Assembly (NCBI GenBank): GCA_037127315.1
Contig: JBBBDQ010000348.1
Location: 1,662,501-1,726,500 of the forward strand
Source: Ascarosepion bandense
Taxonomy: Eukaryota > Mollusca > Cephalopoda > Sepiida > Sepiidae
Direction of reading: 5' to 3'
DNA length: 64,000 bases
This document shows positions 10,216 through 20,934 of the stretch, piece after piece. A program made the translations under genes and the position numbers. The notes beneath the pieces are model-generated. The model was not told where the DNA came from. It did not search any database and saw only the letters and a program-made list of their open reading frames with translations. Numbering within the stretch: position 1 is the stretch's first letter; each line of letters starts with the position of its first letter.

Positions 10216-10259
10216 TCAAATTTCCAGAAACTTTCAGCAGAGTTTCCATTCTAATCACA

Positions 10260-10585
10260 TCATATTTTCGTTTCCCGTTTTGTTTCCGTCTCCGTATCTA
10301 GCAATTGGTCAGGTCCTTCAGGCTGTTATATTAAACAAAATTATTATTTAAATCAACCTTTTATCACAGCATAGACCAAAGAAACGTTTAATCTTCATAA
10401 TATTCAATAGAGGAGCTTTTGAAAATACCTACTCTCAAACGTTTCTCATTGATTTTCAATGGAAACGGTTCATGGTTAATTATTATTATTATTATTATGT
10501 CATTTTTCATCATAATTTGATTTCTGCTATGGTCGCACTACCTAACAAGTCTGCGGAAAGACTTAAAGCAGGTCGTGGTGTGTTG
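10260..10585. other. no recognisable feature
   Basis: Contains a short (ATT)n run near 10480; otherwise nothing recognised. Confidence 0.55.
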
Positions 10586-10589
10586 TTAT

Positions 10590-11085
10590 GACTCCGTTTC
10601 ATGTTTTTTCTGTCTCCCATTACATCCAAAGACAAAGTTCTCAAAGTGTGTGGGCTGTACTTAACAAGACAATTTTTTGTATATCTCTTAAGCTGGGGAT
10701 TCCAGGGATTCTTTCAATGTGTTGTTGTATTTCATTTTTTTTTTTTTATTCCAAGTGCATCTACTATTACTGGCACGACTCTTGTTAGTTTTCTTATTTT
10801 TCTTCTTATTGTTATTATTATTATTATTGTCATTGCTCTTAATCAGGTTAAAAACATTTCATCATCGTATTGTTAATTCTTAGTGAAAATTTCCAGGGAT
10901 TCTTTCACTGTGTTGTTTTGTTCCATTTTTTATTATTCCAAGAGCACCTACTATCACTGGTACGATTATTGTTCTTGTTATTATTATTATTATTATGTCA
11001 TTTTTCATCATATTTCGATTTCTGCTTTGGTCTCACTACCAACCAAGTCTGCGGGGAGACCTAAGGCAGGTAGTGGCGTGTTGTT
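10590..11085 (-). mobile_element. RLE-type LINE 3' fragments joined to (TTA)n
   Basis: Two partial minus-strand copies (about 10600-10790 and 10885-10970) of the endonuclease C terminus seen in full at 11131-11583. Each shares TTCCAGGGATTCTTTCA and a TTCCAAG.GCA.CTACTAT string, and each breaks into (TTA)n at nearly the same coding position (after ACTGGCACGACTCTTG). Confidence 0.7.
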
Positions 11086-11130
11086 ATGGCTCCATTTCAT
11101 GTTTTTCTATCTTCCCTATCATCCTCAGCA

Positions 11131-12194
11131 TTACATAGATAAAGTTTTCCTTAGTGTGTGGGCTGTACTTAATAAAACAATTTTTTGTATGTCTCTTAAG
11201 CTGGGGTTTCCAGGGATTCTTTCAATGTGTTGTTTTGTTCCATTTTTTATCATTCCAAGTGCACCTACTATCACTGGCACAACTCTTGTTTTCAATTTCC
11301 ACATTTTTTCTATTTCAATTTCCAGGTCTTTATATTTTGACAGTTTTTCAAATTCCTTGATTGCTATGTTACAATCCGCTGGACAAGCCATATCAATTAA
11401 TAGACAAGTTTTCTCCTTCTGGTTTTTAACAATAATGTCTGGCCTGTTTGCTTCAATTTTTCTGTCTGTGTAGATGGTGTAATCCCATAGAATGGTTATA
11501 TCTTCTATTTCTGTAACCGGTGCTGGATGATGTTCATACCAGTGTTTGTTTACAGATTTCCATAATATTTGCACATTGTCCAATGTAAATATTGCCCAAC
11601 TCTATCGTGGCGATTTTTATATTCGTTTGGGGCAAGCACAGAACAGCCTGAGATTAGGTGGTCTATTGTTTCTTGGTGTTTATCACAAAACCTGTATTTT
11701 GGATCCATATTATTATGCATAATATTTGCCTGAAAGTTTCTAGTGAAAAGACTTTGGTCTTGTGCTGCAAGAATAAAGCCTTCAGTTTCAGACTTTAATC
11801 CAGATGCACGTAACCATCGATGAGTATTAACTTTATCAACATTGGATTTATTGGCACGTTCTGGATATTGGCCATGCAGAGGTTTGTCTTGCCAGCGTTG
11901 TTTCATCTGTTCAAGAGCTTTATCTTTGGCTTTCATTTTCATATTTTTTGCCGTAATAGTTGGTTCTTGGCTTCTGTTTTGCTTTTCTACAGAATCTACT
12001 AACTGTAAATCTTGTTTGTATTTACTGCCTTCTTTTATTATTGAATATTTTTTCTTTCTTTCTTCATGTTGCCTTACTAATTGTATCATCCAATCCTTTG
12101 TTGTTTCTATGTATGTTAGTAAGCCAATAGTTGTTGTCTTGTATGACAATTCCAGCTGAATATTGTTCTTAACCATGATCAAAAATTTTATCAT
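11131..12194 (-). pseudogene. RLE-type non-LTR retrotransposon, zinc knuckle plus restriction-like endonuclease
   Basis: Two overlapping minus frames make one broken product. The upstream frame (12194-11550) ends with YRFCDKHQETIDHLISGC, a CCHC-type knuckle, and YKNRHDRVGQYLHW. The next (11583-11131) has ANRPDIIVKNQKEKTCLLID, the PD-(D/E)XK-like core of the restriction-like endonuclease of R2/R4/NeSL-type LINEs, then VVPVIVGALGMIKNG. A one-base shift near 11550-11583 separates them. In the family this C-terminal enzyme nicks the target for reverse transcription. The RT domain is missing upstream, so this is a 5'-truncated dead copy. Confidence 0.82.
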
Positions 12195-12905
12195 CGTATT
12201 GTGAATTCTTAGTGAAAAGTTTTTTATTACGTATTTTTATTATGACTTGATGGTCCGGACTGACTTCTCTTCTTGTTTTATATTCAAATACAAATTTTTG
12301 TAATCAAATTTTTTGTATATCTCTTAAGCTGGGGATTCCAGGGATTCTTTCAATGTGTTGTTGTATTTCATTTTTTTTTATTCCAAGTGCATCTACTATT
12401 ACTGGCACGACTCTTGTTATTCTTCTTATTTTTCTTCTTATTGTTATTATTATTATTATTGTCATTGCTCTTAATCAGGTTAAAAACATTTCATCATCGT
12501 ATTTTTCCTCTCATATCTGTTTTGTGTTATTATTATATTGTGTGGTTTCTCACAAGAATGCACAACATATATCCAAATGTCTTTATATACCTGGACTTCT
12601 TATCTGGGCACCTAGCGGTTGTGTAATGGTTAGCATTCTTAGTGAAAATTTCCAGGGATTCTTTCAATGTGTTGTTTTGTTCCATTTTTTATTATTCCAA
12701 GAGCACCTACTATCACTGGTACGATTATTGTTCTTGTTATTATTATTATTATTATCATTAATATTATTATTATTATTGTTCTTAACGATGATCAAAAATT
12801 TTATCATCGTATTGTGAATTCTTAGTGAAAAGTTTTTTATTACGTATTTTTATTATGACTTGATGGTCCGGACTGACTTCTCTTCTTGTTTTATACAAAT
12901 TTGTG
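12172..12905 (-). mobile_element. duplicated RLE-LINE/LTR/SINE mosaic
   Basis: Bases 12172-12290 (AATTTTATCATCGTATTGTG, CTTGATGGTCCGGACTGAC) recur at 12782-12900. Between them lie two more LINE 3' pieces (12310-12440, 12640-12740) with (TTA)n, and an LTR-end plus SINE-start junction (12510-12640) that recurs at 14800-14940. The block grew by duplication and nested insertion. Confidence 0.65.
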
Positions 12906-13900
12906 TAATCAACATCCATCTACTTCTCCGCCCAGAGATTTCACTTGAAATGCATATTCTTGGCGCCATCAATTCCATTATATCCCAACTTCATAATATA
13001 AAATAGTGACATGGAAGGCCTTCCATACTTATGTAAAACATCGACGTAAAAAATAATGGAAGTGAGTTATTTATTAAATAACCAGCTAATAGTAGAATGT
13101 TAAAGAAAAAATAGCATAAAATACACCATTAAAGCTACATCACTAAATATCTGTCAACAAACAAAATGTATAATTATATATTGAACAATAACTATTTTTA
13201 CTTTCCTGTTTTTGTTTATGCTCTATTTTTCTTTGACACCTACTTAATTGAATACTTTTTGTTTACCAAAAAAGACCAGGATATTGAATAAAAATCAATT
13301 GATTTTACCATTATATTCAGAGGAACACATTGTTTTGAATTCAGAATTATCGGTAATTTTAATTCCTGAGCGTCTTTCTTTTTTTCTCCAAATTGTTTCT
13401 TAGTTTCTTTATTTCATTTCTGGAAAGAAAGGAAAAACTTTATCTTTCCACACGAGTCATTTAGTTAATATTCAAGACAATGGACGGCTTTTGCTTCAAA
13501 AGTTATTCGTCTCCCTCAACATTTTTATTGTCAATGTTTATCACTTGTCTATTCCTGGCGAAACAGTTTCCTTCTTTGTCTTATCTATCCTTATTTTTTA
13601 TTGAATATTTGTGTATTATTTATCTTAATATATGAGTCATTTTATTTTTCCTTATTTTTTTTCTCCCACGATTTGCTTTCCTTAGTGTTGTCGTTTTCTT
13701 CTCTTTCACCCTCTTTTGCCTTATCTTTTTCTATGTTTGATCTCTTCAACATATTTGAAGATGTCCTTCTTTTCATCAACATTTGTCTTTTCTCTCGACA
13801 CTTTTGTCTTTTTTATCATCTTTGACAAAAATCGTTTGTCTTATTTTTTTTTTTCATCTCCGGATTTTCATATTTGGCAACATCTATTTCATCTTTATGT
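12905..13900. other. no recognisable feature; pyrimidine-rich
   Basis: T/C-rich sequence (13350-13900) giving leucine/phenylalanine-rich spurious frames. No domain or repeat was recognised. Confidence 0.55.
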
Positions 13901-13904
13901 CTAC

Positions 13905-14200
13905 GTCTATATCGTGTTGAATACACCGGTTCCCGTCCGATCATCGAAGTTAAGCAACATCGAGACTCGTCAATACTTAAATTGGTTACCATTTGGGAAT
14001 ACCAGGTGCTGTAAACGTAAGAACCAGTCTTAAATGGGTTACCATTTGGGAATACCAGGTGCTGTAAACGTAAGAACTCGTAATGATCCACCGGTCTTCC
14101 AGGTTTGGGGGTTGGGTGCAGGGCTAACAACCATGTCCCGTAAAAAACAAAATGTTGTTGCGCTATGCACCATCTGGGTGTGATGGATAAATGATGATGA
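13905..14200 (+). mobile_element. 5S-rRNA-headed SINE with RTE-like tail
   Basis: The head has GTGTTGAATACACCGGTTCC, ATCGAAGTTAAGCAACATCG and GGGAATACCAGGTGCTGTAA, clearly derived from 5S rRNA with parts of its internal promoter. A ~45-bp piece ending at GTAAACGTAAGAAC is duplicated (ends near 14024 and 14076). The body continues CCAGGTTTGGGGGTTGGGTG and ends CACCATCTGGGTGTGATGG, like the SINEs at 14906 and 55170 and the RTE LINE tail at 43322. Confidence 0.78.
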
Positions 14201-14204
14201 CTTC

Positions 14205-14520
14205 AGTTTTGTCGTCTTTTCATTTTCTCCTCACATTTACATTTTATTCTTCAGGAAAGAAAATAATTCCTTTTTGATACCGACTGCCTCTTTTTTCTTT
14301 TTTATCACCAAAATTTTCACTTTGGTTCCTTCTCCATCGTCTTTTAGGAATTTGTACTCGTCACCTTGGGTTTTGTGTTCATTTTTTTTTCACCTTTTAT
14401 TCTACTTTAGAAAAACTCTGTAGTGGAAAATAATTCATCTTTGATGCCGTTCGTTTCTATTTCTATTTCCTCTCCGGATTTTTATCTTTGCTCATTTTCC
14501 AGCATCCTTGATTCATTTAT
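14205..14520. other. no recognisable feature; T-rich
   Basis: Poly-T interrupted sequence; nothing supported. Confidence 0.5.
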
Positions 14521-14523
14521 TCT

Positions 14524-14867
14524 TGTTGGAGAGTCACCCCTTTTTTACATATATAAATGGACTCGTCTAAGTTATACAAATGATCCTGCCTACAGAGAAC
14601 GGCAGGGCTTGTAATGCAGTGTTTGTCATAGCTGGTGAACCGCCGCTAGTTGGTCAGCAAGAATACAGACTTATCACCCGGACTTATTTCTTATCTACAA
14701 GATTGTGTATATTTGATTCCTAACAAGTATTCCTAGTATTCCTGAATTCTACTAACCGTGTACAGGTTGTATAGCTTTTAGTTTCGTTCAATATACTTAC
14801 ATTTTTCCTCTCATATCTGTTTTGTGTTATTATTATATTGTGTGGTTTCTAACAAGAATGCACAACA
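14524..14867 (-). mobile_element. LTR of the TGTTG...CAACA family
   Basis: Starts TGTTGGAGAGTCACCCC and ends TGCACAACA. It shares AATGGACTCGTCTAA, ATCACCCGGACTTATTTC and TTTTGTGTTATTATTATATT with the LTR at 5110. The internal hairpin repeats are absent. No clear target duplication was seen. Confidence 0.65.
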
Positions 14868-14905
14868 AATATCCAAATGTCTTTATATACCTGGACTTCT
14901 TATCT

Positions 14906-15160
14906 GGGCACCTAGCGGTTGTGTAATGGTTAGCAAGCTTGAATCATTACAATTGAGTAGTGAGTTCGATCGTCACTGGGTGTCCCTTACTTTCGGCCGT
15001 GTGTCTCGTCTAAGCTACGCATAGACAATCACCTTCCACCAGGTTTGAGGGTTGGGCGCAGTGCAAACAGCCCTGCCCAATAAAAAAAAACATTTTGTTA
15101 CGGAAACAGCAAAAACGCTGCCCTACACGCCATTGGGTGTAACAGAAACGTTTATTTTTT
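14906..15160 (+). mobile_element. tRNA-derived SINE (second family), full length
   Basis: Bases 14906-14986 form a tRNA-like unit: GGGCACC at the start can pair with GGTGTCCC at the end as an acceptor stem. TGTGTAATGGTTAGCA is the A box and GAGTTCGATCGTCAC the B box. The body has CACCAGGTTTGAGGGTTGGG, and the tail GCTGCCCTACACGCCATTGG matches the RTE LINE tail at 43817. Confidence 0.82.
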
Positions 15161-15164
15161 TTTA

Positions 15165-15345
15165 TTACTTCTTATCTACAAGATTGCATATATTTGACTC
15201 CTACAAACAAGTGTTCCTAGTATTTCTGAATTCTACTAACCGTGTACAGGTTGTATAGCTTTTGTTCAATATACTTACATTTTTCCTCTCATATCTGTTT
15301 TGTGTTATTATTAAATTGTGTGGTTCCTAACAAGAATCCACAACA
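15165..15345 (-). mobile_element. truncated LTR copy
   Basis: Repeats the right part of the LTR at 14524 (CTACAAGATT, ACCGTGTACAGGTTGTATAG) and ends AATCCACAACA. The left half is missing. Confidence 0.65.
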
Positions 15346-15349
15346 GTTC

Positions 15350-15635
15350 TCTTCATCTTAGGTTTAGTCCTTCATTTTATTTGATTTTTTTAATGCCTAC
15401 ATCTTTTTTTCCTTTTTCATTCCGGATTTTTATCTTCGGTTTTGTTTTTTATCTTTCGGATTTTCATCGCTGGTCTCCTTTCCGTCCTTTTTATACCTTT
15501 CTCCTCTTCATTTTCGGTTTTGTTTTCCTTTAATTTTTTTATTGCCTCTTACTGTTTATCTCTAGAATGTTTGGAGGTAGAAAATAATTCCGTCCCTCAC
15601 TAAGAAGTGTATTCATTTTTGGGCTCAGTGAAGGC
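15350..15635. other. no recognisable feature
   Basis: T-rich; nothing recognised. Confidence 0.5.
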
Positions 15636-15639
15636 ATTC

Positions 15640-16172
15640 TATTACGCACAAATACCCTTAGGAAAGGTATTAATCGGTCTATTCCTTCCAGTTATGGGTT
15701 AAATAACAAAAGAGATTGGGTTCTATAGTCTTGGCTAGCAACCAGTCTACCGCAAAAAGCAATGGCAACATACTGCGAGATAATCTTCTGTCCAGTCAGC
15801 CATATTTCTTTTTAGACATGATCAGCTAAGCGTGTATCACGTATGGCACTTAACTGACAATGAATACAATATTTAGAATAATGATTAAGGCTTCTACTGG
15901 TCATAAAGTAGGGGATATTTTTTCCTTTGTTATGAAGTAATAAACTGATCCCCCACTAATTACTACGTAATAGTATAATACATCTCTTCCCTCTCTATCT
16001 ATGAGTCAAATAGCAGGACAGATTGGGTTCTATAGCCTTGGCTAGTAACCAGTCTACCGCAGAAAGTAATGGCAACCTATTGCGGAATAATCATTTGCCC
16101 AGTCAGTCTTTCGAGACATGATCGCCTAAGGGTGTATCACTTATGTCACTTAACTGACTGACTGAAGGCTAG
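15640..16172 (+). mobile_element. composite tRNA-type SINE (two bodies and a linker)
   Basis: Two SINE bodies, each with ACCAGTCTACCGC and an ACTTAACTGAC end, are joined by a ~100-bp linker with AATGATTAAGGCTTCTACTG and AAACTGATCCCCCAC. The tRNA head is truncated. The same body-linker-body order occurs on minus at 36555-37160, and a shortened form at 21658-22070. Confidence 0.75.
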
Positions 16173-16369
16173 GAAATGAGGAATGAGCTATTCTAACTAA
16201 ACTGCAGATAACGAAAATCACGTAATTTAAAGCCATTGGACTTGTATTTGTAAATCATTATTATTTTCACAAAATTATAGCAAATATAAAATATTTTCTT
16301 GATTTAAGTGATTTGATAAATATTCATAAACTATAAAAACAAATTAATGAACCAATCGATGTATATTCT

Positions 16370-16770
16370 GAAATAACGTCTTCAGATTCAGCCTTTTCTA
16401 TGGATGCATTGCATGGCAGTAAACTTATTGAGAAATGTCTAAAATGTCAACTGAATACGACCACTTTCTCAGGTAAGTGTCAAAAATGAGTTTCGATAAA
16501 ATAAACCCTGTGAGTTTTACAGAAAACTTCTTTTTAAGACCATATAGGCCTGACGCTACAGAATCCCAAAGAACTGTACCAAATAACAGAGTCTATGTAA
16601 GATGTTCTTCAACAGGAAGAACAACATGGATAGGACAAATTGAAAATAACGATATAATAAACATCTTGTCCTTCTACATTCATTCAAACTAAAGATCAAA
16701 AGTAACTCTCAGCCCTCTGTAGTGAAAAGAGCAATAAATGTAGACTGGAGTAAAATGTACTTGAAAAATT
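16370..16770 (+). repeat. cryptic frame shared with 34745-35060
   Basis: A 71-residue frame (16477-16692) contains VPNNRVYVRCSSTGRTTW; the family is not recognised. The nucleotides ACCAAATAACAGAGTCTATG and the following fragments resemble 34815-34900, where the equivalent frame is broken. It is therefore probably a decayed dispersed repeat, not a gene. Confidence 0.4.
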
Positions 16771-16907
16771 ATTTTAATAGAAAGATTTTGTAACTTTCAA
16801 CTATGTGTTGCCCTAGCTGTTTTTCAAAGTCGGCCATTCTTCCAGAGAGGGTAAATAGCCATCCGCATACAGATCTGTATCGCTGTATTACAGCTCATCA
16901 GTACAGT

Positions 16908-16909
<2 letters not shown>

Positions 16910-16937
<28 letters not shown>
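16910..16937. repeat. (AT)n microsatellite
   Basis: About 14 AT units at the 3' end of the Penelope-like element. Confidence 0.96.
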
Positions 16938-16938
<1 letters not shown>

Positions 16939-16969
16939 TTAAAAAGAACAGGCGTCATATTATTTAAAC

Positions 16970-17009
16970 CCGAGGAACCTTTCGGCCAACTCTTATCAAA
17001 GGTTCTCGG
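16970..17009 (-). other. hairpin in Penelope 3' region
   Basis: CCGAGGAACCTTT and AAAGGTTCTCGG can pair around a loop with TCGGCCAACTCTTATC. It lies beyond the endonuclease frame; on minus it reads GATAAGAGTTGGCCGAAAGG, distantly like a hammerhead core but without the invariant CTGANGA. Confidence 0.5.
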
Positions 17010-17187
17010 TGGCTTTAATTTTAAGGGAAATAAGGAAAAGGACAAGGCCAAAATAAATTACTTACAATGTTGGGAGATGATGGAACTGTTTAAAAATATA
17101 TCTATTGAAAAAAAAAAACACATAAAATGAAGGGGGGTGTACACATATAATTCCACAAGAGTGTTTAAAAGTGAAAAAATGTTACAC

Positions 17188-18435
17188 TCACAGACTCACC
17201 AGCAATTGTAAGGAGCGTAAAAACCGCTCTTTCTGTCTGCACAGGCTCGGTTGATGAATTTTCAAAGAAATTGCTTCCAAAATACGAAGATAGTGGGTAG
17301 ATCGAGCGCTGTACAAGATAGTAAACCAGCTGTCCTCATATGTCGAGGCACACACTTGATGTCGGCCAATAGCGGAATCCAGAACAGATTGTGTTGTTCT
17401 TACAGGTCTGAGAGCGCCACTGGAACGTATATTAGCGGGGACGTGTTGTGAAACCCGCGTTTCCAACCTCAGATCGGTACGTTCTATGTATGCCGCATCA
17501 CAACAGCATTTAAATTGATAAACAATTGAACTTTTTTGAAAATAGAACAACCTATCTTTACTGAAGGAAGGAAACACAGGTCTAGTCTGAAAAACAACAC
17601 ATAACTGCACCGCAAAATAACAGTACGAAACACATGCCGAAACTCTGTCGGTTATAGTTTGACATCTTCTACCAAGCCAGGGTATTTTCAGATACAAGGG
17701 ACAGCGGCTAGGTCCTTCAACCTTAGGTTCTTTATAACGTTTGATCTTGCGATCAATTACCCGTTTCACCACATTAACCGTGTACCGGTTGCATTCGAAA
17801 ATCTCCTGCAAGCGAATTAATTCGCTTTCTAAACATTCAGGAGAACAAATATTCAAGGCACGGTGAACCAAGGTTTCTGTCAGACCTAGTTTACGAGACT
17901 TAGGGACAAACGGCTTCCAATTAGTATACAAACCAGTGAAGGTTGGTTTGCGAAAAACAGAAGTCACGAAAGTGCCGTCCCACCGCTGAACAAGGACATC
18001 TAAAAATGGGAGACATCCATCCCTTTCAGTCTCCAAAGTAAACTGAAGGGAAGGATGTAAAGAGTTCAACTGAACTAAGAAATGTTCAGCATCAATGGCG
18101 CTGTCAAACAAAGAGAAGGTATCATCAACATATCGTTGATATATCAAAGGTTCAGCTATCCTCTCAAATAACAGACGCTCATGAAATCCTACAAAAATAT
18201 TCGCAAGGACAGGACCCAAAGAACTACCCATAGCAACACCGTCCGTCTGCGCAAACATTGTCCCGTCAAAGCTAAATTCGACCCCCTCAGTTGCCAATCG
18301 CATACATTCCAGGAATAACGCCTCGGGAATTGCCACGGCACCTAAATTCTCTTTAAATAACATGTCAACACAAATTCTAATAGTATCATTTAATGGAACA
18401 TTTGTGTATAAACTGACAATCTCAAAGGAGACCAT
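17188..18435 (-). pseudogene. Penelope-like element, RT palm/thumb and GIY-YIG domain
   Basis: This 415-residue minus frame carries Penelope RT motifs: SLYTNVPL (residues 8-15), QTDGVAMGSSLGPVLANIF (63-81), YQRYVDDTF with the YVDD catalytic pair (99-107), CLPFLDVLVQR (141-151) and VFRKPTFTGLYTNW. Residues 304-415 are the GIY-YIG nuclease with a CCC cluster (310-312), DLRLETRVSQH and the LEAI glutamate near 387. Two key sites are altered: the first catalytic Asp of motif A is Glu at residue 5, and YIG is YIE at 316-318. It joins, by frameshift, to the frames at 18477 and 18844. RT plus nuclease serve target-primed retrotransposition; this copy is probably inactive. Confidence 0.9.
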
Positions 18436-18476
18436 AAATTTATCCCTAGATGAAAAAATCTAAGTTTCTAATGAAA

Positions 18477-18857
18477 CTAGAAAATCTGAAGGAGTCGATG
18501 ACATTTGTACGCAGACAGAGCAAGAGACACGGGTTGGAGGATCTCAGCCAACCACTTAGTCAACTCATGTTGTGCGGAGCCCACCATTGACAAAATAGGT
18601 CTGAGTGGGACTCCGTCTTTATGAACTTTTGGAAGGCCATACATTCTAGGGCGTTGCGAGCCCACGGGTCTGATCCTACTATAGATGTCCTTAGAAATTA
18701 AATTGTCCTTATACAGGAACAACAGCCAACGTTGAAGTTTGGCTTCTATTTTGCCGGTGTTATCGTGAGTATCGGCTAGACCGATAACTGTAAATTTAGA
18801 TGGATCATCCAATATACTATGCATCTTTGCAATATAATCCGATCTATTCAAAATCAC
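18477..18857 (-). pseudogene. Penelope-like element, RT finger region
   Basis: Contains VILNRSDYIAKM at its start (with the upstream frame), KLQRWLLFLYKD, then PRMYGLPKVHKDGVPLRPI and GSAQHELTKWLAE, the conserved RT1-RT2 region of Penelope-like enzymes. Its frame ends at a TAG near 18477, and the motif A segment continues in another frame at 18435, so a small indel lies between 18436 and 18476. Confidence 0.88.
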
Positions 18858-19270
18858 GACACCGGCACCCTTGTCTGGCTTGGTGAGAATCTTTCTCGCA
18901 ACCTAGCGCAGAGTATTCAGTGGCAAACTCAAACAACCTAGTTTTAACATCAGAACTCTTCTCGACGGACTTAGGAACATGATGGACGATTTGAGAGAAT
19001 AACAATTCAAACTCAAAAAAAATCCGTTCCTTATTAACAGCAGAGGGAGGAATACGAAATTCCAATCCACGGGATAGAACAGAAAGCTCAATACCAGTGA
19101 GATTAATATTGGAATAACTGAAAATGTGTCGGTGTAGATCACCTGACACAGAACCAAACCGTCTGGTGATTAAGTATTCTAGGTACTTATTATTTCTCCC
19201 ATTTGCAGATTCTTCCAACCGAAACCTGCAATTAACTAAAACGCGAGAGAACCGGAAATAATCAAAGGAG
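18844..19270 (-). pseudogene. Penelope-like element, N-terminal region
   Basis: A minus frame ending at 18844 includes FSRVLVNCRFRLEESANGRN, SVLSRGLEFRIPPSAV and FEFELLFSQ, typical of the segment before the RT in Penelope-like proteins. Near 18850-18900 the conserved KPDKGAGVVILNR string is split across two frames, showing a frameshift. The frame's first ~25 codons translate an (AT)n tract and are not original, so the true start is unknown; MSSFDYF at about 19275 is the likely N-proximal part. Confidence 0.8.
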
Positions 19271-19278
19271 CTCATTTC

Positions 19279-19283
<5 letters not shown>

Positions 19284-19325
<42 letters not shown>
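19284..19325. repeat. (AT)n microsatellite
   Basis: About 21 AT units upstream of the Penelope-like coding region. Confidence 0.97.
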
Positions 19326-19328
<3 letters not shown>

Positions 19329-19490
19329 AAGTTTTGTAATTTGCTTGAAGCATTGCGTAAAATAGTTGTATGTGTTATGTCTTGAAGTCTGTCACAATGC
19401 GTTGAATGAAATAAAGGACGGTCGGGAAGTGTTTGTATGACTTATTTATTACATTGATATTCGCAGGTCGAGTGTGACAAGCTTCCCGCT
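19326..19490 (-). repeat. Penelope-type terminal repeat piece
   Basis: TTTGCTTGAAGCATTG, AATAAAGGACGG and GACTTATTTATTACATTGAT parallel the inverted terminal arms at 24660-25150 (TTTGCTTGAAGCATTG, AATAAAGGAAGG, ACCTATTTATTATTC). It lies upstream of the element's coding strand, where a terminal repeat is expected. Confidence 0.55.
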
Positions 19491-19949
19491 GCACTCTCGC
19501 TCACTTCACGTAAAGTGCATGAACGCACTCCATTTCTTAGTTTCGCCAGGCCTAATCTTCACGGCGAGTATTTGTCATGCTACTTACAAGCAAACCAATC
19601 ACTTTTTTCTGTGTTCCATCGGTAAGAAGTCCTATTCGGCAGCTTTGACCCCTGAAATTTTATAAGGTATATATAAGAAGTTAATAATTACAATGTCCAG
19701 TTGTGAGAATCAAGTTATGCTCGAACTGTAAAAACGGCTCCCAGGTGAATGCTTTCCTCATTACGATCTTAACCTGTTTAAGTCTAGGGTTAACCGTTAT
19801 CTTCTCATCCTTTGCATATAAACTGTCTCCTTACTAACTCTTTGGATTATTTTAAAATTTTCATGTTGTGTTGCTGAGGTTTCACTGGATATCAACTTGT
19901 AACAAATGCCTTCGCATTCATCTTAGTCATCTCAATTATCTTATTAATA

Positions 19950-20485
19950 TCAATTATCTTAACAGATGTGGCTTCCCTCTGTCTCTTCTATAAATATTTT
20001 CATGGCTTCTGCACTGACGAACTTGGATCACTGGTGCCAACTCCACAAGAATTTACTCGTTAAACCAGACTAGCCACAAGGTCTCACACTTTTACAGTTA
20101 TATCAATCAAATGCAGGCGACAATTCTATTCCAGCAGCTTCTTTTCTCGGGTTTCCCGCCTGTGGAACTCCCTTCCATATACCTGCTTTTCATACGGCTA
20201 TAACTTCCAGGAATTTAAATGCAAAGTCTATTCCCATCTCTTATCCACTTAACTACAGCCTTTTCTACATAACCCCGTGTATCTTGTTCTTTTCCTTTCT
20301 CTCTACCTTCGCAACTGTCTTCTTTCCTGTGTTCACATATTTCTCTTGCTTTTTTTCTTTCACCCCCTGTAGCTGATTCGTCTTTGTCTTCACTCTCCTC
20401 CTGACTACCACTTCAACTCTTTTATGTAATCCCCTGCACATCGTGGAGTTAACGCCTTGTTTGAGGTTGAAAAAATTTAAAAAAG
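19950..20485 (+). pseudogene. CR1-like LINE, C-terminal end and 3' UTR
   Basis: Translation in shifting frames gives VASLCLFYKYFHGFCTDELG, LATRSHTF and RLWNSLPYTCF, matching the C terminus of the LINE at 1963-2583. The 3' UTR follows with TTTTATGTAATCCCCTGCAC, a decayed GGGGTGAAA motif and a short A-rich end. Stops interrupt the frame (TAAACC after FTR). It is a truncated, inactive copy. Confidence 0.82.
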
Positions 20486-20724
20486 TCATTGTCGCATTAT
20501 ATTAGCTACGATAATTATTACGATATAATTTTTTATTCCAGTCGTAAATGTGAACCTTTATTATAAATCAAGTTATAGCGTGTAATCTCTTTCAACAACA
20601 ACAATCCTTAGTAGATTTACATAATTTTACTCTAGAACGTTTCGATCTGTTTGAGAGATTCCAAATCCTGCCAATTTCCTACCAATTTCTTTGCAACCGA
20701 TCATTTAAAATATTCCAGTCCAAT

Positions 20725-20934
20725 TTTCAATTACCTGTTCTCCAGGATTTCTGCCGATGTAATAACACCTATCACTGAACTGATCTATCGATCTTTAGAT
20801 AAGAACGACGAGGCTCGGGTTGTGGCGTAAGATATCATGAAGGCGTTCAACAGGACGCACGCTGGTCTTCTGTACAAGGACTACCGTGTCTCTGGACGAA
20901 TATTTGGCTAAATTCAATATTTCGCCGATGTATT
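20725..20934 (+). pseudogene. CR1-like LINE RT fragment, unit 1
   Basis: Reads SADVITPITELIYRSLDKND, EARVVA, then DIMKAFNRTHAGLLYKDYRV, which aligns with RT motif A (DISKAFDRVWHDGLL) of the copy at 2786-3211. A stop replaces L before DI, and the R-V-W segment is deleted. The same stretch is repeated just beyond the SINE, so it is a tandem duplication. Confidence 0.78.

Noticed and set aside
10049..10258. Phe/Leu-rich minus ORF that looks like a membrane protein
   Set aside because: It is the complement of the (AAG)n LINE tail.
13601..14033. Hydrophobic plus-strand ORFs resembling membrane segments
   Set aside because: T/C-rich low-complexity DNA encodes Leu/Phe/Ser in any frame; no start context, domain or conservation is visible.
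14906..14986. Possible functional tRNA gene
   Set aside because: The acceptor ends pair, but the sequence runs straight into a SINE body that recurs at 55170, so it is a SINE head.
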